Assembly: GCF_001050195.2 (NCBI RefSeq)
Contig: NZ_DF967965.1
Coordinates: 3,238,974 to 3,302,973, forward strand
Length of the DNA: 64,000 nt
Direction: 5' to 3'
Source of the DNA: Anaerolinea thermolimosa
GTDB taxonomy: Bacteria; Chloroflexota; Anaerolineae; Anaerolineales; Anaerolineaceae
Each line of letters opens with the position of its first letter. The first letter of the stretch is position 1. Shown piece by piece: positions 36,043 through 44,204 of this stretch. A program made the position numbers and the translations under genes. The notes beneath the pieces are model-generated. The model worked only from the letters and a program-made list of their open reading frames with translations, did no database searches and was not told the origin of the DNA.

Positions 36043-38676
36043 ATGATGTCTTGGATTCGCAACCTTGGGGTAAGCATAAAAATCATCCTGGTCATCGGGG
36101 TCATTTTGCTGTTAATGATCGCCGTCGGCCTGAGTTCAATCATCGGGATTAGCCGGTTGCAGGGCACCGTCAGCCGCCTGGTAGATAACCTGGCCGCTGA
36201 GCAACGGCTGATTGACGATCTGGTGGTGAGCGAAGCCACCCTTACCGGAGCCGCCAACCGCTACCTGGCCTCTCCCGGTGAGCAGGCCATGCAGGCCTAT
36301 GAGCAGGAATTGACCCGCTTTCAAACCTTGCTGGAAAATGCCTCTTCCCGCATCACCAACCCCGAGCGGGCAGAAAAGGTGCAGCAAGTATCAGAACAGC
36401 TGACGGCCTATACCGATGGATTCAAAGCCGTCCAGATGCAGATCAACGTGATTCAGGCCCAGATTAAGCAATTTTTCGGGGCCATCGGGCACAGCACGCA
36501 GGAAATGATCGACCGCATCCCCGAAGCGGTGGAGGCTACCACCACAACCACCACAACCACCACCACTACGTCTACCACCCAGACCGCTGAGCCGGTTGTG
36601 CCGCTGACGCCTCTTGAGGAAGCCCAGCTGAAACTGGAAATTCAAAAACAGGTGGCTAAAACCAGCAGCCTGGTGGCAGAACTGCGCCAGGATGTGAGCC
36701 GATACTTCATCGAAGGGAGCGCCTCGCAGTCCCTCAAGGACTTTGACAATCATTACAACCAGACCCTGAGTGCCCTCGACCAGCTTAAAGAGCTCAAGCT
36801 AAACACCGCTCAGCGCAACCAGATCACCAACGTCGAACAATCGTTGAGCATGATCGACCTCGGCTTTGAGAATATCCGCAGCCGCCAGGATGAACTGGCC
36901 CGCGTGAAAGCCGAACAGATGGACGCCACCGGTGATCAGCTCCGCACCCTGCTCGACGAACTTTCGGCCAGTGTTCGAAGCGATTACGAAGCCGAGCAAA
37001 AAGCCAGTCAGCTCCTCACCCGCAATCTCCAGACGATGCAGATGATCGTGCTGGTGGCGGCGCTGGGGGTGGGGCTGGCCTCAGGGCTGGCTCTGGCCCG
37101 CAGTATCCGCAACCCGCTGGTACGCCTGGCTTCCAGCGCGCGCCAGATTGCCGAGGTAGACCTGGCTCACCTGGTCGATGAAATGCGCCTGATGGCCAGG
37201 GGAGACCTGACGCGCAGTGTAGAAATTGCCTCGATGGAACTCCCCGTTACGAGCCAGGACGAGGTAGGCCGCATGGCCCAGGCTTTCAACCGGATGAACG
37301 ATCGCCTGCAGGAAATCGGGCGGGTATTCAGCGAGCTGAACCGGAACCTGAGCCGGGCCATACGCGAAGTGGCCCTGAGCGCTACCGACCTGGGAGCCGC
37401 CTCACTGCAACTGGAGCAGGCCTCCATGGGCGCTTCTCAGGCCACCGGGCAGATCACCACCACCATTCAACAGGTGGCACGCGGCGCCGCCGAGCAGGCC
37501 GATGAATCGAATCGCATCGCTGCCGCCATGATTCAGATGAACCAGGCCATCGAAAACGTCACTGCTGGTGCCCGCGACCAGGAAAAGTCAGTGGAGATGG
37601 CCAACCGCGTCACCACCGAAGTGGGGCAAATGATCGAGCAGGTGGTACGCAACACCGAAGCCGTCCAGCGCAGTACCGATGAAGCCACCCGGGCCGCCCG
37701 TGAAGGCGCCAGGGCGGTTGAATCTACCATTCAGGGCATGCATACCATCCGCTCACGGGTGGGGCTTTCGGCGCAGAAGATCCGGGAAATGGAACAGCAG
37801 TCGGTCAAAATTGGTGATATCGTCGAAACCATCGAAGACATCGCCTCGCAGACCAACCTGCTGGCGCTCAACGCTGCCATCGAGGCGGCGCGCGCCGGAG
37901 AACACGGCAAGGGGTTTGCCGTGGTGGCCGATGAGGTGCGCAAGCTGGCCGAAAAAGCCGCGCTTTCGACCCGTGAAATTAACGGGCTGATCAAAGATAT
38001 TCGTAAGGCGATCGATGAGGTCACTCGCGCCATGCGCGAAAGCTCGAGCGAGGTAGAAACCGGGGTAGAGCTGGCCAACCATTCGGGAAATGCCTTAAAC
38101 GCCATTTTGAAGGCCATTGAGGCCGTCAATACCCAGGCAGAAGAGGCCGCGCGGGCTACCGAGCAGATCAGCCGCACTTCCGGGCGCATGGTTGAAGTGA
38201 TGGATGCGGTCGCCACCGTCATCGGAGAAACCACCGCCGCCGCAGAGGCCATGGCCGCGCAGTCGGGCAAGGTGAACCAGGCCATCGAGAACATCGTCAG
38301 CGTGAGTGAAGAGAACAGCGCCGCCGTCGAAGAAGTCAGCGCTTCCACCGAAGAGGTGCTCGCCCAGGTGGAAGACGTGCATCATTCGGTGCGAAACCTG
38401 GCCGAAACCGCCCGGCACCTCGAGGCACTGGTTTCACGTTTTCGCCTCAACGGGCATGAACTTACCGCCGCACCCGGGGATGCCCCCGCTGAAGAACCCC
38501 TTCCAGAGGCCCTTTCAGAGGAAGAAACCGGCGAAACCGTACAGGGAGAAATAGAGGTGCAGGAAGCAGTAGAGGCACAGGAAGAACAGGAAGAAATAGA
38601 GGCCGAAGATGAAATCATCGAAGCCCCTCCGGAAGAGGCAGAAGAACCGCGGGCAGAGGAAACCCTCGCCCCATAA
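36043..38676 (+). CDS. Methyl-accepting chemotaxis protein with Thr-rich insert
   Basis: An 877-residue chemoreceptor. TM1 spans about residues 8-31, an extracytoplasmic region of about 300 residues follows, TM2 about 333-355, then HAMP and a long coiled-coil signalling domain whose hairpin tip reads [31 protein letters not shown]. The outer region contains 11 consecutive Thr (166-176), plus STT, between Glu-rich helices. The last about 70 residues are acidic and low-complexity ([21 protein letters not shown]) and lack the NWETF-type CheR pentapeptide. GAGGAGG precedes tandem ATGs. No che genes are in the window. The ligand is unknown. Confidence 0.92.
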   Translation: MMSWIRNLGVSIKIILVIGVILLLMIAVGLSSIIGISRLQGTVSRLVDNLAAEQRLIDDLVVSEATLTGAANRYLASPGEQAMQAYEQELTRFQTLLENASSRITNPERAEKVQQVSEQLTAYTDGFKAVQMQINVIQAQIKQFFGAIGHSTQEMIDRIPEAVEATTTTTTTTTTTSTTQTAEPVVPLTPLEEAQLKLEIQKQVAKTSSLVAELRQDVSRYFIEGSASQSLKDFDNHYNQTLSALDQLKELKLNTAQRNQITNVEQSLSMIDLGFENIRSRQDELARVKAEQMDATGDQLRTLLDELSASVRSDYEAEQKASQLLTRNLQTMQMIVLVAALGVGLASGLALARSIRNPLVRLASSARQIAEVDLAHLVDEMRLMARGDLTRSVEIASMELPVTSQDEVGRMAQAFNRMNDRLQEIGRVFSELNRNLSRAIREVALSATDLGAASLQLEQASMGASQATGQITTTIQQVARGAAEQADESNRIAAAMIQMNQAIENVTAGARDQEKSVEMANRVTTEVGQMIEQVVRNTEAVQRSTDEATRAAREGARAVESTIQGMHTIRSRVGLSAQKIREMEQQSVKIGDIVETIEDIASQTNLLALNAAIEAARAGEHGKGFAVVADEVRKLAEKAALSTREINGLIKDIRKAIDEVTRAMRESSSEVETGVELANHSGNALNAILKAIEAVNTQAEEAARATEQISRTSGRMVEVMDAVATVIGETTAAAEAMAAQSGKVNQAIENIVSVSEENSAAVEEVSASTEEVLAQVEDVHHSVRNLAETARHLEALVSRFRLNGHELTAAPGDAPAEEPLPEALSEEETGETVQGEIEVQEAVEAQEEQEEIEAEDEIIEAPPEEAEEPRAEETLAP
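36538..36588 (+). repeat. Threonine-codon microsatellite in the chemoreceptor
   Basis: A run of ACC/ACA/ACT/ACG codons (eleven Thr, then Ser, two more Thr, Gln, Thr) in the extracytoplasmic domain. The codons are mixed, so it is conserved at protein level more than as a pure DNA repeat, but it could still vary in length by slippage. Confidence 0.7.
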
Positions 38677-38722
38677 GAGAACCCTGCTCAACCGGCCTGA
38701 AATAGTGTGGGAGTACAATTAA

Positions 38723-38749
38723 ATCCGGGTTACCATGCCCGGATTTTTT
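38723..38749 (+). terminator. Terminator after the chemoreceptor gene
   Basis: Arms ATCCGGG (38723-38729) and CCCGGAT (38738-38744), 8-base loop, followed by TTTTT. The stop of the chemoreceptor is 47 bases upstream. Confidence 0.85.
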
Positions 38750-38785
38750 CGTGAACCTTTTCCTCAGAAACAGGGAGTAGAGACA

Positions 38786-39796
38786 ATGCCAGAGAACCAA
38801 AAGCTTCCCCCGCCAGGGATGAAAATCGCCATGCAGGCTTCACCCGAACCTACCGAAACCGAATTGCAGTGGATTCGCCAGATGGGGCTGGAATACGTGG
38901 TGCTATGGACAGGCGGTGATAAAGCCAGCTACGAATATTATGCCAGCCGAAAAGAACTTTTTGAACGGGCCGGGCTGAAGATCTACGGCTTTGGCAGTTT
39001 CAGCGTGCACAACCAGGACGCCATCGTCCTCAACCTGCCCGGGCGCGATGAAAAAATTGAGGAATACAAAACCCACCTGCGGAATCTGGGGCGGGCCGGC
39101 ATTCCCTACACCACCTATGCCCACATGGCCAATGGTATCTGGAGCACCGAACGCGAGCTCACACGCGGCGGCGCTCCGGCGCGTGCCTTTGACCTGCAAA
39201 AAGCCACCACGGGCTACTGGGTGGGGCGTGAATACCACGGCCCCCTGACCCATGGAAGGCGGTACTCAGAAGAAGAAATCTGGGATAATTTTGCCTACTT
39301 CATCCGGCAGGTGGCGCCGGTGGCCGAGGAAGCCGGTGTGCGCATCGGCATACACCCGGATGACCCACCCGTGCCCGAGCTGGGTGGGGTGCCGCGTTGC
39401 ATCTTCAGCAATTTCGAGGGTTACCGCCGCGCGCTGGAACTGGCCGACAGCCCCAATGTGGGCATCTGCCTGTGCGTGGGTTGCTGGCTGGAAGGCGGCC
39501 CGGCCATGGGAAAAGACGTCTTCGAGACCATCCGCTATTTTGGAGAGCGGAAAAAGATCTTCAAAGTACACTTCCGCAATGTCGACCGTCCTCTGCCGCA
39601 CTTTGTCGAGACTTTCATTGACGACGGCTACATGGACATGTACCGGGTGATGAAGGCCCTGCGCGAGGTAAATTTCGACGGCGTTTTGATTGCCGATCAC
39701 ATTCCCCTCATGGCCGACGACCCGCGCCTGGGCACAGCCTATACCATCGGCTACATGAAAGCCCTGCTGGAGCGGGTAAACGCAGAAGCGCAGTAA
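38786..39796 (+). CDS. Mannonate dehydratase-family (UxuA-like) TIM-barrel protein
   Basis: A 336-residue protein of the xylose-isomerase-like TIM barrel group, closest in pattern to mannonate dehydratase (D-mannonate to 2-keto-3-deoxygluconate). Metal-site candidates are in RIGIHPDDPPVPELGGVPR, GICLCVGCWLEGG and KVHFRNVDRPLPHFVETFIDDG, with DGVLIADHIPLM near the end. The ATG at 38786 has GGGAG; the frame reaches up into the preceding terminator and is not used. No other hexuronate genes are adjacent, so the physiological substrate is uncertain. Confidence 0.75.
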   Translation: MPENQKLPPPGMKIAMQASPEPTETELQWIRQMGLEYVVLWTGGDKASYEYYASRKELFERAGLKIYGFGSFSVHNQDAIVLNLPGRDEKIEEYKTHLRNLGRAGIPYTTYAHMANGIWSTERELTRGGAPARAFDLQKATTGYWVGREYHGPLTHGRRYSEEEIWDNFAYFIRQVAPVAEEAGVRIGIHPDDPPVPELGGVPRCIFSNFEGYRRALELADSPNVGICLCVGCWLEGGPAMGKDVFETIRYFGERKKIFKVHFRNVDRPLPHFVETFIDDGYMDMYRVMKALREVNFDGVLIADHIPLMADDPRLGTAYTIGYMKALLERVNAEAQ

Positions 39797-39824
39797 CCGC
39801 CCTGAACGCAAGTGCGGTTCCGGT

Positions 39825-40460
39825 CTACTGACTTCCGTCCATCTCCAGCATTAAGCGCTGAAAGAACCCGTCCAGGTAGGCCTCACGCCCGGCGGCCAGA
39901 GCGCGCGCTGCGGGAGTGAAGAGGCGTTCTTTCACCCGCCGCAGTTTGAAAAGGTATTCGTGGTAAGCGCTGTGCGGCTCGCCGGGTTCCTTCTCTCCGC
40001 TGGCAAGGAACCGTGCTGAAGGTTGAGCGTACACCGGCTGATGGTTGAGGGCGGCGTAGGCCACCACACGGGCTACCCCGATTGCCCCGAGCACGTCCAG
40101 TTTATCGGCGTCAAAAAGCACCCGGGCTTCGGGAGTGCGCGGCATTTCACCATCGCCGCGATAACGATGCGCCCGAATGCAATGCTGTACTGCGGCAATC
40201 CGCTCCGCAGGCCAGCCCTCAGCCGAAAGCACTCCGGCGGCAAATTCTGCCGAAGCCAGGTGATGTTGCTTGCGGCCCTCACTGCCGGGGCTGGCACCGC
40301 TGGCGTCATGAAGCAGGACGGCAGCGCGGAGAATATCCATATCGGCCCCTTCAGGCGGGCCAAGGCGCTCGGCAAGATGATAAACACGCAGGATATGGTC
40401 GAATCCATGCACCGCATCGGCTGCGGCATACCATTCTCTGGCCTGTTCTATAGTTGGCAT
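39825..40460 (-). CDS. HD-domain phosphohydrolase
   Basis: A 211-residue HD-superfamily protein. The metal ligands are visible as HGFDHILRVYHLAE (His near residue 22), VLLHDASG (HD pair near 52) and later HCIRAHRYRG and FDADKLDVLGAIG. This set matches small cytoplasmic HD phosphohydrolases (YedJ-like) acting on nucleotides or other phosphate esters; the substrate is unknown. There is no Shine-Dalgarno; TGATACAAT lies seven bases before the ATG. It is 45 bases downstream of the tubulin-like gene on the same strand, and convergent with the UxuA-like gene. Confidence 0.85.
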   Translation of the reverse strand: MPTIEQAREWYAAADAVHGFDHILRVYHLAERLGPPEGADMDILRAAVLLHDASGASPGSEGRKQHHLASAEFAAGVLSAEGWPAERIAAVQHCIRAHRYRGDGEMPRTPEARVLFDADKLDVLGAIGVARVVAYAALNHQPVYAQPSARFLASGEKEPGEPHSAYHEYLFKLRRVKERLFTPAARALAAGREAYLDGFFQRLMLEMDGSQ

Positions 40461-40467
40461 GCGCCGG

Positions 40468-40476
40468 ATTGTATCA
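40468..40476 (-). promoter_or_regulatory. Extended -10 directly before the HD-protein gene
   Basis: TGATACAAT on the minus strand ends seven bases before the ATG at 40460. A leaderless candidate. Confidence 0.45.
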
Positions 40477-40505
40477 GAAGCTCATGCACCGGGCAAGCCG
40501 TACAC

Positions 40506-42881
40506 TCAAATCTTCCAGAGGATGAAGGGGCGCAGCGGTGAGAGGTCTCCGGCCGGCGGCTCGCTCTGATGGAAGGTAAGCAAATGATCCAGGCTCAACC
40601 CGTCAAAGTACCGGAAGAGGGTCAGCCGTTCCGGGTTTTCGGTCTGGAAGACGTATACATCTCCCAGGTGATGCTGTAATTCCCCGAGCAGGGTTTGAGA
40701 ATAAGTAGAAGTGATCGCAGAACCAGCCGAAGGGGCAAAGAGGAAATTCCGCCGCGCCGGTATCGGGGTGAGCAAACGCACCGCGGGTGTAGCACTGGCC
40801 ACCAGGCGGTTACCCAGATGGTCAGCGCGGGGGTCGAGATAATGGAGAAAGCCCAGCACCGAATTTTCGGGCTGGCTGGCCAGCAGGGCTTCGGTGAAGT
40901 GCCACGTGAGAACGCGCATCAACAACCCGGCCAGCTGTTCGGCACTCAACGCGGGATCATCCAGGGCCACCTTCTCTCCCTCCCGGGCAGGGTCGGCCAC
41001 CCGGAAGGGTAAGGTCTGGTTGGGCACTGCCGGGGATTCCCGGTCGGCCAGCTCTTCGATGGCCAGCGCCAGCTGCATGGTAAGCTCCTGGCGGAAAGCA
41101 TCGAAGACCAGCCGTGAACGCCGGGTTTCATACCCCTGGTCAAGCACCAGCTGTTGTACGCGAATCGCCGCCTCGAAACGCTTCTCACGCTCCAGCCGCA
41201 GTGACTGGTCGAGGGCCATGTTATACACACTGTCTGAAATCAACGCCAGGGCGTTCACCAGCCGCTCCCCAAAAATCAGAAGCTGGTGCGTGAGGGAATG
41301 CATCAGGCTGGCCGAGTCCAGGATCCCCCGCAGGATGGTCTCCCGTTGTTTGTACTGCGCCTGTAATTGCCGGGCCTGGATATAGCGCTCCTGGGCATCC
41401 TGGGCCGCCTGCGGCATGAGGCGCCCAAGCAACGAATCGCGGCGCTGTTCCCAGCTCCGCCGCGTTTCCTGCAGGGTGCGCAGGAGCGACTCGTTCTCTG
41501 CCGATTCTCCCCGCTCACGCCAGCTTTCCAGCACCGAGTCGAGGTCTTGCATGTAGGCCGCCAGAGCCTGTTCAAGCTTGCGCAGATATTCAAACGGAGC
41601 CCCCAGCCGGGGATCGGGGTTGGCCACCCGCCGGGCGACCTCTTTGAGGAAAACCAGCCCATGCCGGTTAATCAGCGGCTGAAGCGGCTCAGGGAGGGCA
41701 TTCCCCTGCGAAAGCAGGGCCTCAGCACCTTCACACTGGAAAAAGATCGCCTTCCATTCATCCAGGCCACGGCTCTCCATGGCTTGCAGCGCTGCCCGGC
41801 GTGCCGGCTGATCGCGCCGGGCCAGCAGGTCGGCCTGACGCATCACCTCCTGCAGGATGCCCGAATGATGAGGTTCGGTAATCCAGAATTCCAGCTTGCC
41901 GTAAGGGTCATCCGGGCGGAGGTGAAGCGGCTCGGCCAGACGCAGAGGGCGGCCCGTGTTGGGGTCTTTTTCCAGCGGCAACCAGTGATCGAGCGTGCCG
42001 ATGATCAGGCGTTGAACGGCTTCTTCCAGCGCGATCCGTCCCGGATAGAGCAGGGTGAACACCCCGAAGGTACTGAATACCTGTGTTCCCTGCACCCCGG
42101 CGAGCTGAGCGGCCTCTTCGAGCACAGCACTGGCCTGCGGGTCGAGCTGACAGAGGATGCCCTCCGCCGTCAGTGGAATTGCCCCGGCTTCGGGCGCTGT
42201 GTTCAACTCCTGCCCCTCCACCACCTGCACCGAGTCCAGCGGACGGCGGGTGAGCACTCCCGGCAGGCCTCCCAGAGGTTTGCCGCCATACAACGAGGCT
42301 CCCTGTTCCCACGAGCGCTCACGCTGCCACAATTCCAGCTCTCTCAAGACCACATAATGCGTCAAACGGTGCGCCTGCGAGGGGAAAAAGGCGCGTTCGA
42401 ACGCCTCTGGAGTGAGCAGAATAGCATGGATGCGAACTTTAATGCGGTTACCGGCCAGATGCCGGACAAGATAGGCCATATCCACCAGCCATGCTGATCC
42501 GGTGGCGCCAAAGGACGAGCTCACCAGGAAGACATCCGCCTGAGTCACCCCGGCTCGAGAGAGCGCATCCAGCTGCGTGGCCAGCGCCCGCAAAACCGAA
42601 GAGTTGACCACCCCCTGCTTCAGATCAGCCAGCAGGGCCGCACGCGCCACCTGCCGCACCGGAGCACCGGCCGGCGCTTCCACCGGAGCGACCTGAACTA
42701 AAAAATGATACGATTGCGGCAGCCTGCCCGTAGCCGGAACCGGTTTACGAAGGTCAAAAGCCAGCAGACGGATCGAATCGGGCGGGCGGTTCTCGGCGCT
42801 GGCCGTGAGAACCTGGCGCACACGCTCCACAACGCGCGTGCCCACCCCTCCCAGACCAATCACCAGCCCGCCACGGCTCAT
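40506..42881 (-). CDS. Tubulin/FtsZ-like protein with long helical C-terminus
   Basis: A 791-residue protein. It opens with a nucleotide-binding-type GLGGVGTRVVERVRQVL, and VSSSFGATGSAWLVDMAYLV near residue 120 sits where tubulin-like proteins have the GGGTGTG/GGxGSG signature. This suggests the bacterial 'tubulin-like' group found in Chloroflexota and Actinobacteria, though the signature glycines are partly replaced. From about residue 400 on, the protein is rich in charged helices (ARRVANPDPRLGAPFEYLRK and ERGESAENESLLRTLQETRR), with coiled-coil potential. The ATG overlaps the hutI stop by four bases. Alternative: an unrelated Rossmann-like NTPase. Function unknown; polymerisation is speculative. 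Confidence 0.5.
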   Translation of the reverse strand: MSRGGLVIGLGGVGTRVVERVRQVLTASAENRPPDSIRLLAFDLRKPVPATGRLPQSYHFLVQVAPVEAPAGAPVRQVARAALLADLKQGVVNSSVLRALATQLDALSRAGVTQADVFLVSSSFGATGSAWLVDMAYLVRHLAGNRIKVRIHAILLTPEAFERAFFPSQAHRLTHYVVLRELELWQRERSWEQGASLYGGKPLGGLPGVLTRRPLDSVQVVEGQELNTAPEAGAIPLTAEGILCQLDPQASAVLEEAAQLAGVQGTQVFSTFGVFTLLYPGRIALEEAVQRLIIGTLDHWLPLEKDPNTGRPLRLAEPLHLRPDDPYGKLEFWITEPHHSGILQEVMRQADLLARRDQPARRAALQAMESRGLDEWKAIFFQCEGAEALLSQGNALPEPLQPLINRHGLVFLKEVARRVANPDPRLGAPFEYLRKLEQALAAYMQDLDSVLESWRERGESAENESLLRTLQETRRSWEQRRDSLLGRLMPQAAQDAQERYIQARQLQAQYKQRETILRGILDSASLMHSLTHQLLIFGERLVNALALISDSVYNMALDQSLRLEREKRFEAAIRVQQLVLDQGYETRRSRLVFDAFRQELTMQLALAIEELADRESPAVPNQTLPFRVADPAREGEKVALDDPALSAEQLAGLLMRVLTWHFTEALLASQPENSVLGFLHYLDPRADHLGNRLVASATPAVRLLTPIPARRNFLFAPSAGSAITSTYSQTLLGELQHHLGDVYVFQTENPERLTLFRYFDGLSLDHLLTFHQSEPPAGDLSPLRPFILWKI

Positions 42882-44125
42882 ACCACCACCTCGCCCCGTT
42901 TGATAACCCGTTCCACCAGATTCCCACCAAAGCGATACCCCAGATGACGGTAATCGGCCACCGAAAGCACCACGAGATCGGCCTGCTTGCCCACTTCCAG
43001 CGAGCCGACCCGATCCGACATCCCCAGCGCAGCCGCCGCGTTGATGGTGGCCGCCGCAATCGCCTGCGCGGGAGTGAGATGAAGGTAGCGGCAGGCCAGA
43101 GCAATGGCAAATTGCATATTCTCACACCAGGCCGTTCCCGGGTTAAGATCGGTGGCAATCGCCAGCAGGCCATCGGCCTCCAGGAAGGGCCGCACCGGCG
43201 GATAGTGCGCCTCAGCCAGCCCAAAAGGCGTGCAGGGCAGAGCCACGGCCACCGTATCGCTCTTCGCCAGGGCACGCCATTCTTCCGGCGAGGTCTTCAC
43301 CAGATGATCTGCCGAGGTCGCTCCCAACTCTACTGCCAGCGCCGCCCCTCCCAGGTTATCAAATTCATCCGCGTGGATTTTCAGGGGAAAGCCGAGCCTG
43401 CGCGCCTGTTCCAGGATGGCCCGCGACTGCTCCAGAGAAAAAGCCCCCGTCTCACAGAACACATCCACAAACGGCAGATGCCTGCCGGGGGCATGGCTGG
43501 CCCACCACCGCTGAACTGCCGGCAGCATCTCCTCCCAGACCAGATGGGTATAGGCCTGCGGGTCGTCCCGGTACTCGGGCGGAATGGCATGTGCTCCGAG
43601 AAAGGTGGGACAAATCTCCAGCGGCCCTTCGGCATCGAGGCGGAGTAAAACTTCCAGCTGTTTCAACTCGGTCTGCACCTCCAGGCCGTAACCGGTTTTG
43701 GCTTCGGCGGTGGTGGTGCCATACTGGAGCATACGCCGGGCGCGTTCGCGGGTTTGTGCCAGCAAAGCTTCAATCGAAGCCTGGCGAGTGGCCCGTACGG
43801 TAGATACAATGCCCCCACCTGAGGCCATGATTTCCATGTATGTTTTGCCCTGCAGGCGCAATTCAAACTCAGCGGCACGGTCGCCAGCCCAGACCAGGTG
43901 AGTATGCGGATCGACAAAACCCGGCATCACCACCTTCCCGTGGGCACTGATCGACGGCTCATCGGGATAGGCGGCAAGCAGTTCAGCGCTTTTCGCCACC
44001 GCGGTGATTTTCCCCTGGCGCACGAGCACCCCGCCGTCCTCCAGGATGCCGAGCCGGCCCAGGTCTCTCCCCCGCTGAGGCCCCCCCGCCAGGGTGAGTA
44101 ACTGCGAGGCGGAGTGAATCAACAT
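42878..44125 (-). CDS. hutI: Imidazolonepropionase
   Basis: A 415-residue amidohydrolase that opens the imidazolone ring in histidine breakdown. Metal and substrate motifs: FVDPHTHLVWAGDRAAEFEL, GGGIVSTVRATRQAS, TKTGYGLEV-like AEAKTGYGLEV, THLVWEEMLP, KIHADEFDNLGGAALA, SADHLVKTSPE and ATDLNPGTAWCENMQ. The family Zn ligands (HxH, a later His and Asp) are present. The ATG at 44125 is preceded by TATAAT with a six-base gap, so the upstream in-frame ATG at 44191 lies outside the transcript. The other hut genes are not nearby. The stop overlaps the tubulin-like gene. Confidence 0.95.
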   Translation of the reverse strand: MLIHSASQLLTLAGGPQRGRDLGRLGILEDGGVLVRQGKITAVAKSAELLAAYPDEPSISAHGKVVMPGFVDPHTHLVWAGDRAAEFELRLQGKTYMEIMASGGGIVSTVRATRQASIEALLAQTRERARRMLQYGTTTAEAKTGYGLEVQTELKQLEVLLRLDAEGPLEICPTFLGAHAIPPEYRDDPQAYTHLVWEEMLPAVQRWWASHAPGRHLPFVDVFCETGAFSLEQSRAILEQARRLGFPLKIHADEFDNLGGAALAVELGATSADHLVKTSPEEWRALAKSDTVAVALPCTPFGLAEAHYPPVRPFLEADGLLAIATDLNPGTAWCENMQFAIALACRYLHLTPAQAIAAATINAAAALGMSDRVGSLEVGKQADLVVLSVADYRHLGYRFGGNLVERVIKRGEVVV

Positions 44126-44131
44126 ACTTTC

Positions 44132-44137
44132 ATTATA
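44132..44137 (-). promoter_or_regulatory. -10 element directly before hutI
   Basis: TATAAT on the minus strand ends six bases before the hutI ATG; no Shine-Dalgarno lies between. Strongest leaderless candidate by -10 quality. Confidence 0.5.
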
Positions 44138-44154
44138 GCCCTCCCTCCAAGCGA

Positions 44155-44178
44155 ACACCCCGCCTGCGGGCGGGGTGT
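44155..44178 (-). terminator. GC-rich hairpin downstream of the subtilase remnant
   Basis: Perfect arms ACACCCCGCC (44155-44164) and GGCGGGGTGT (44169-44178), 4-base loop. No T-tract follows on the minus strand, so it is a weak or Rho-assisted terminator at best. It lies just upstream of the hutI promoter. Confidence 0.5.
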
Positions 44179-44204
44179 TATGAGATTGCAAGGTAAGGCC
44201 GGGC

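Noticed and set aside
36538-36588. Short repeats that might suggest a CRISPR array
   Set aside because: They are in-frame threonine codons within a clear chemoreceptor and have no spacer structure.
38735-38785. Upstream start for the UxuA-like gene
   Set aside because: It falls in the terminator hairpin of the chemoreceptor gene; the downstream ATG has a proper ribosome site.
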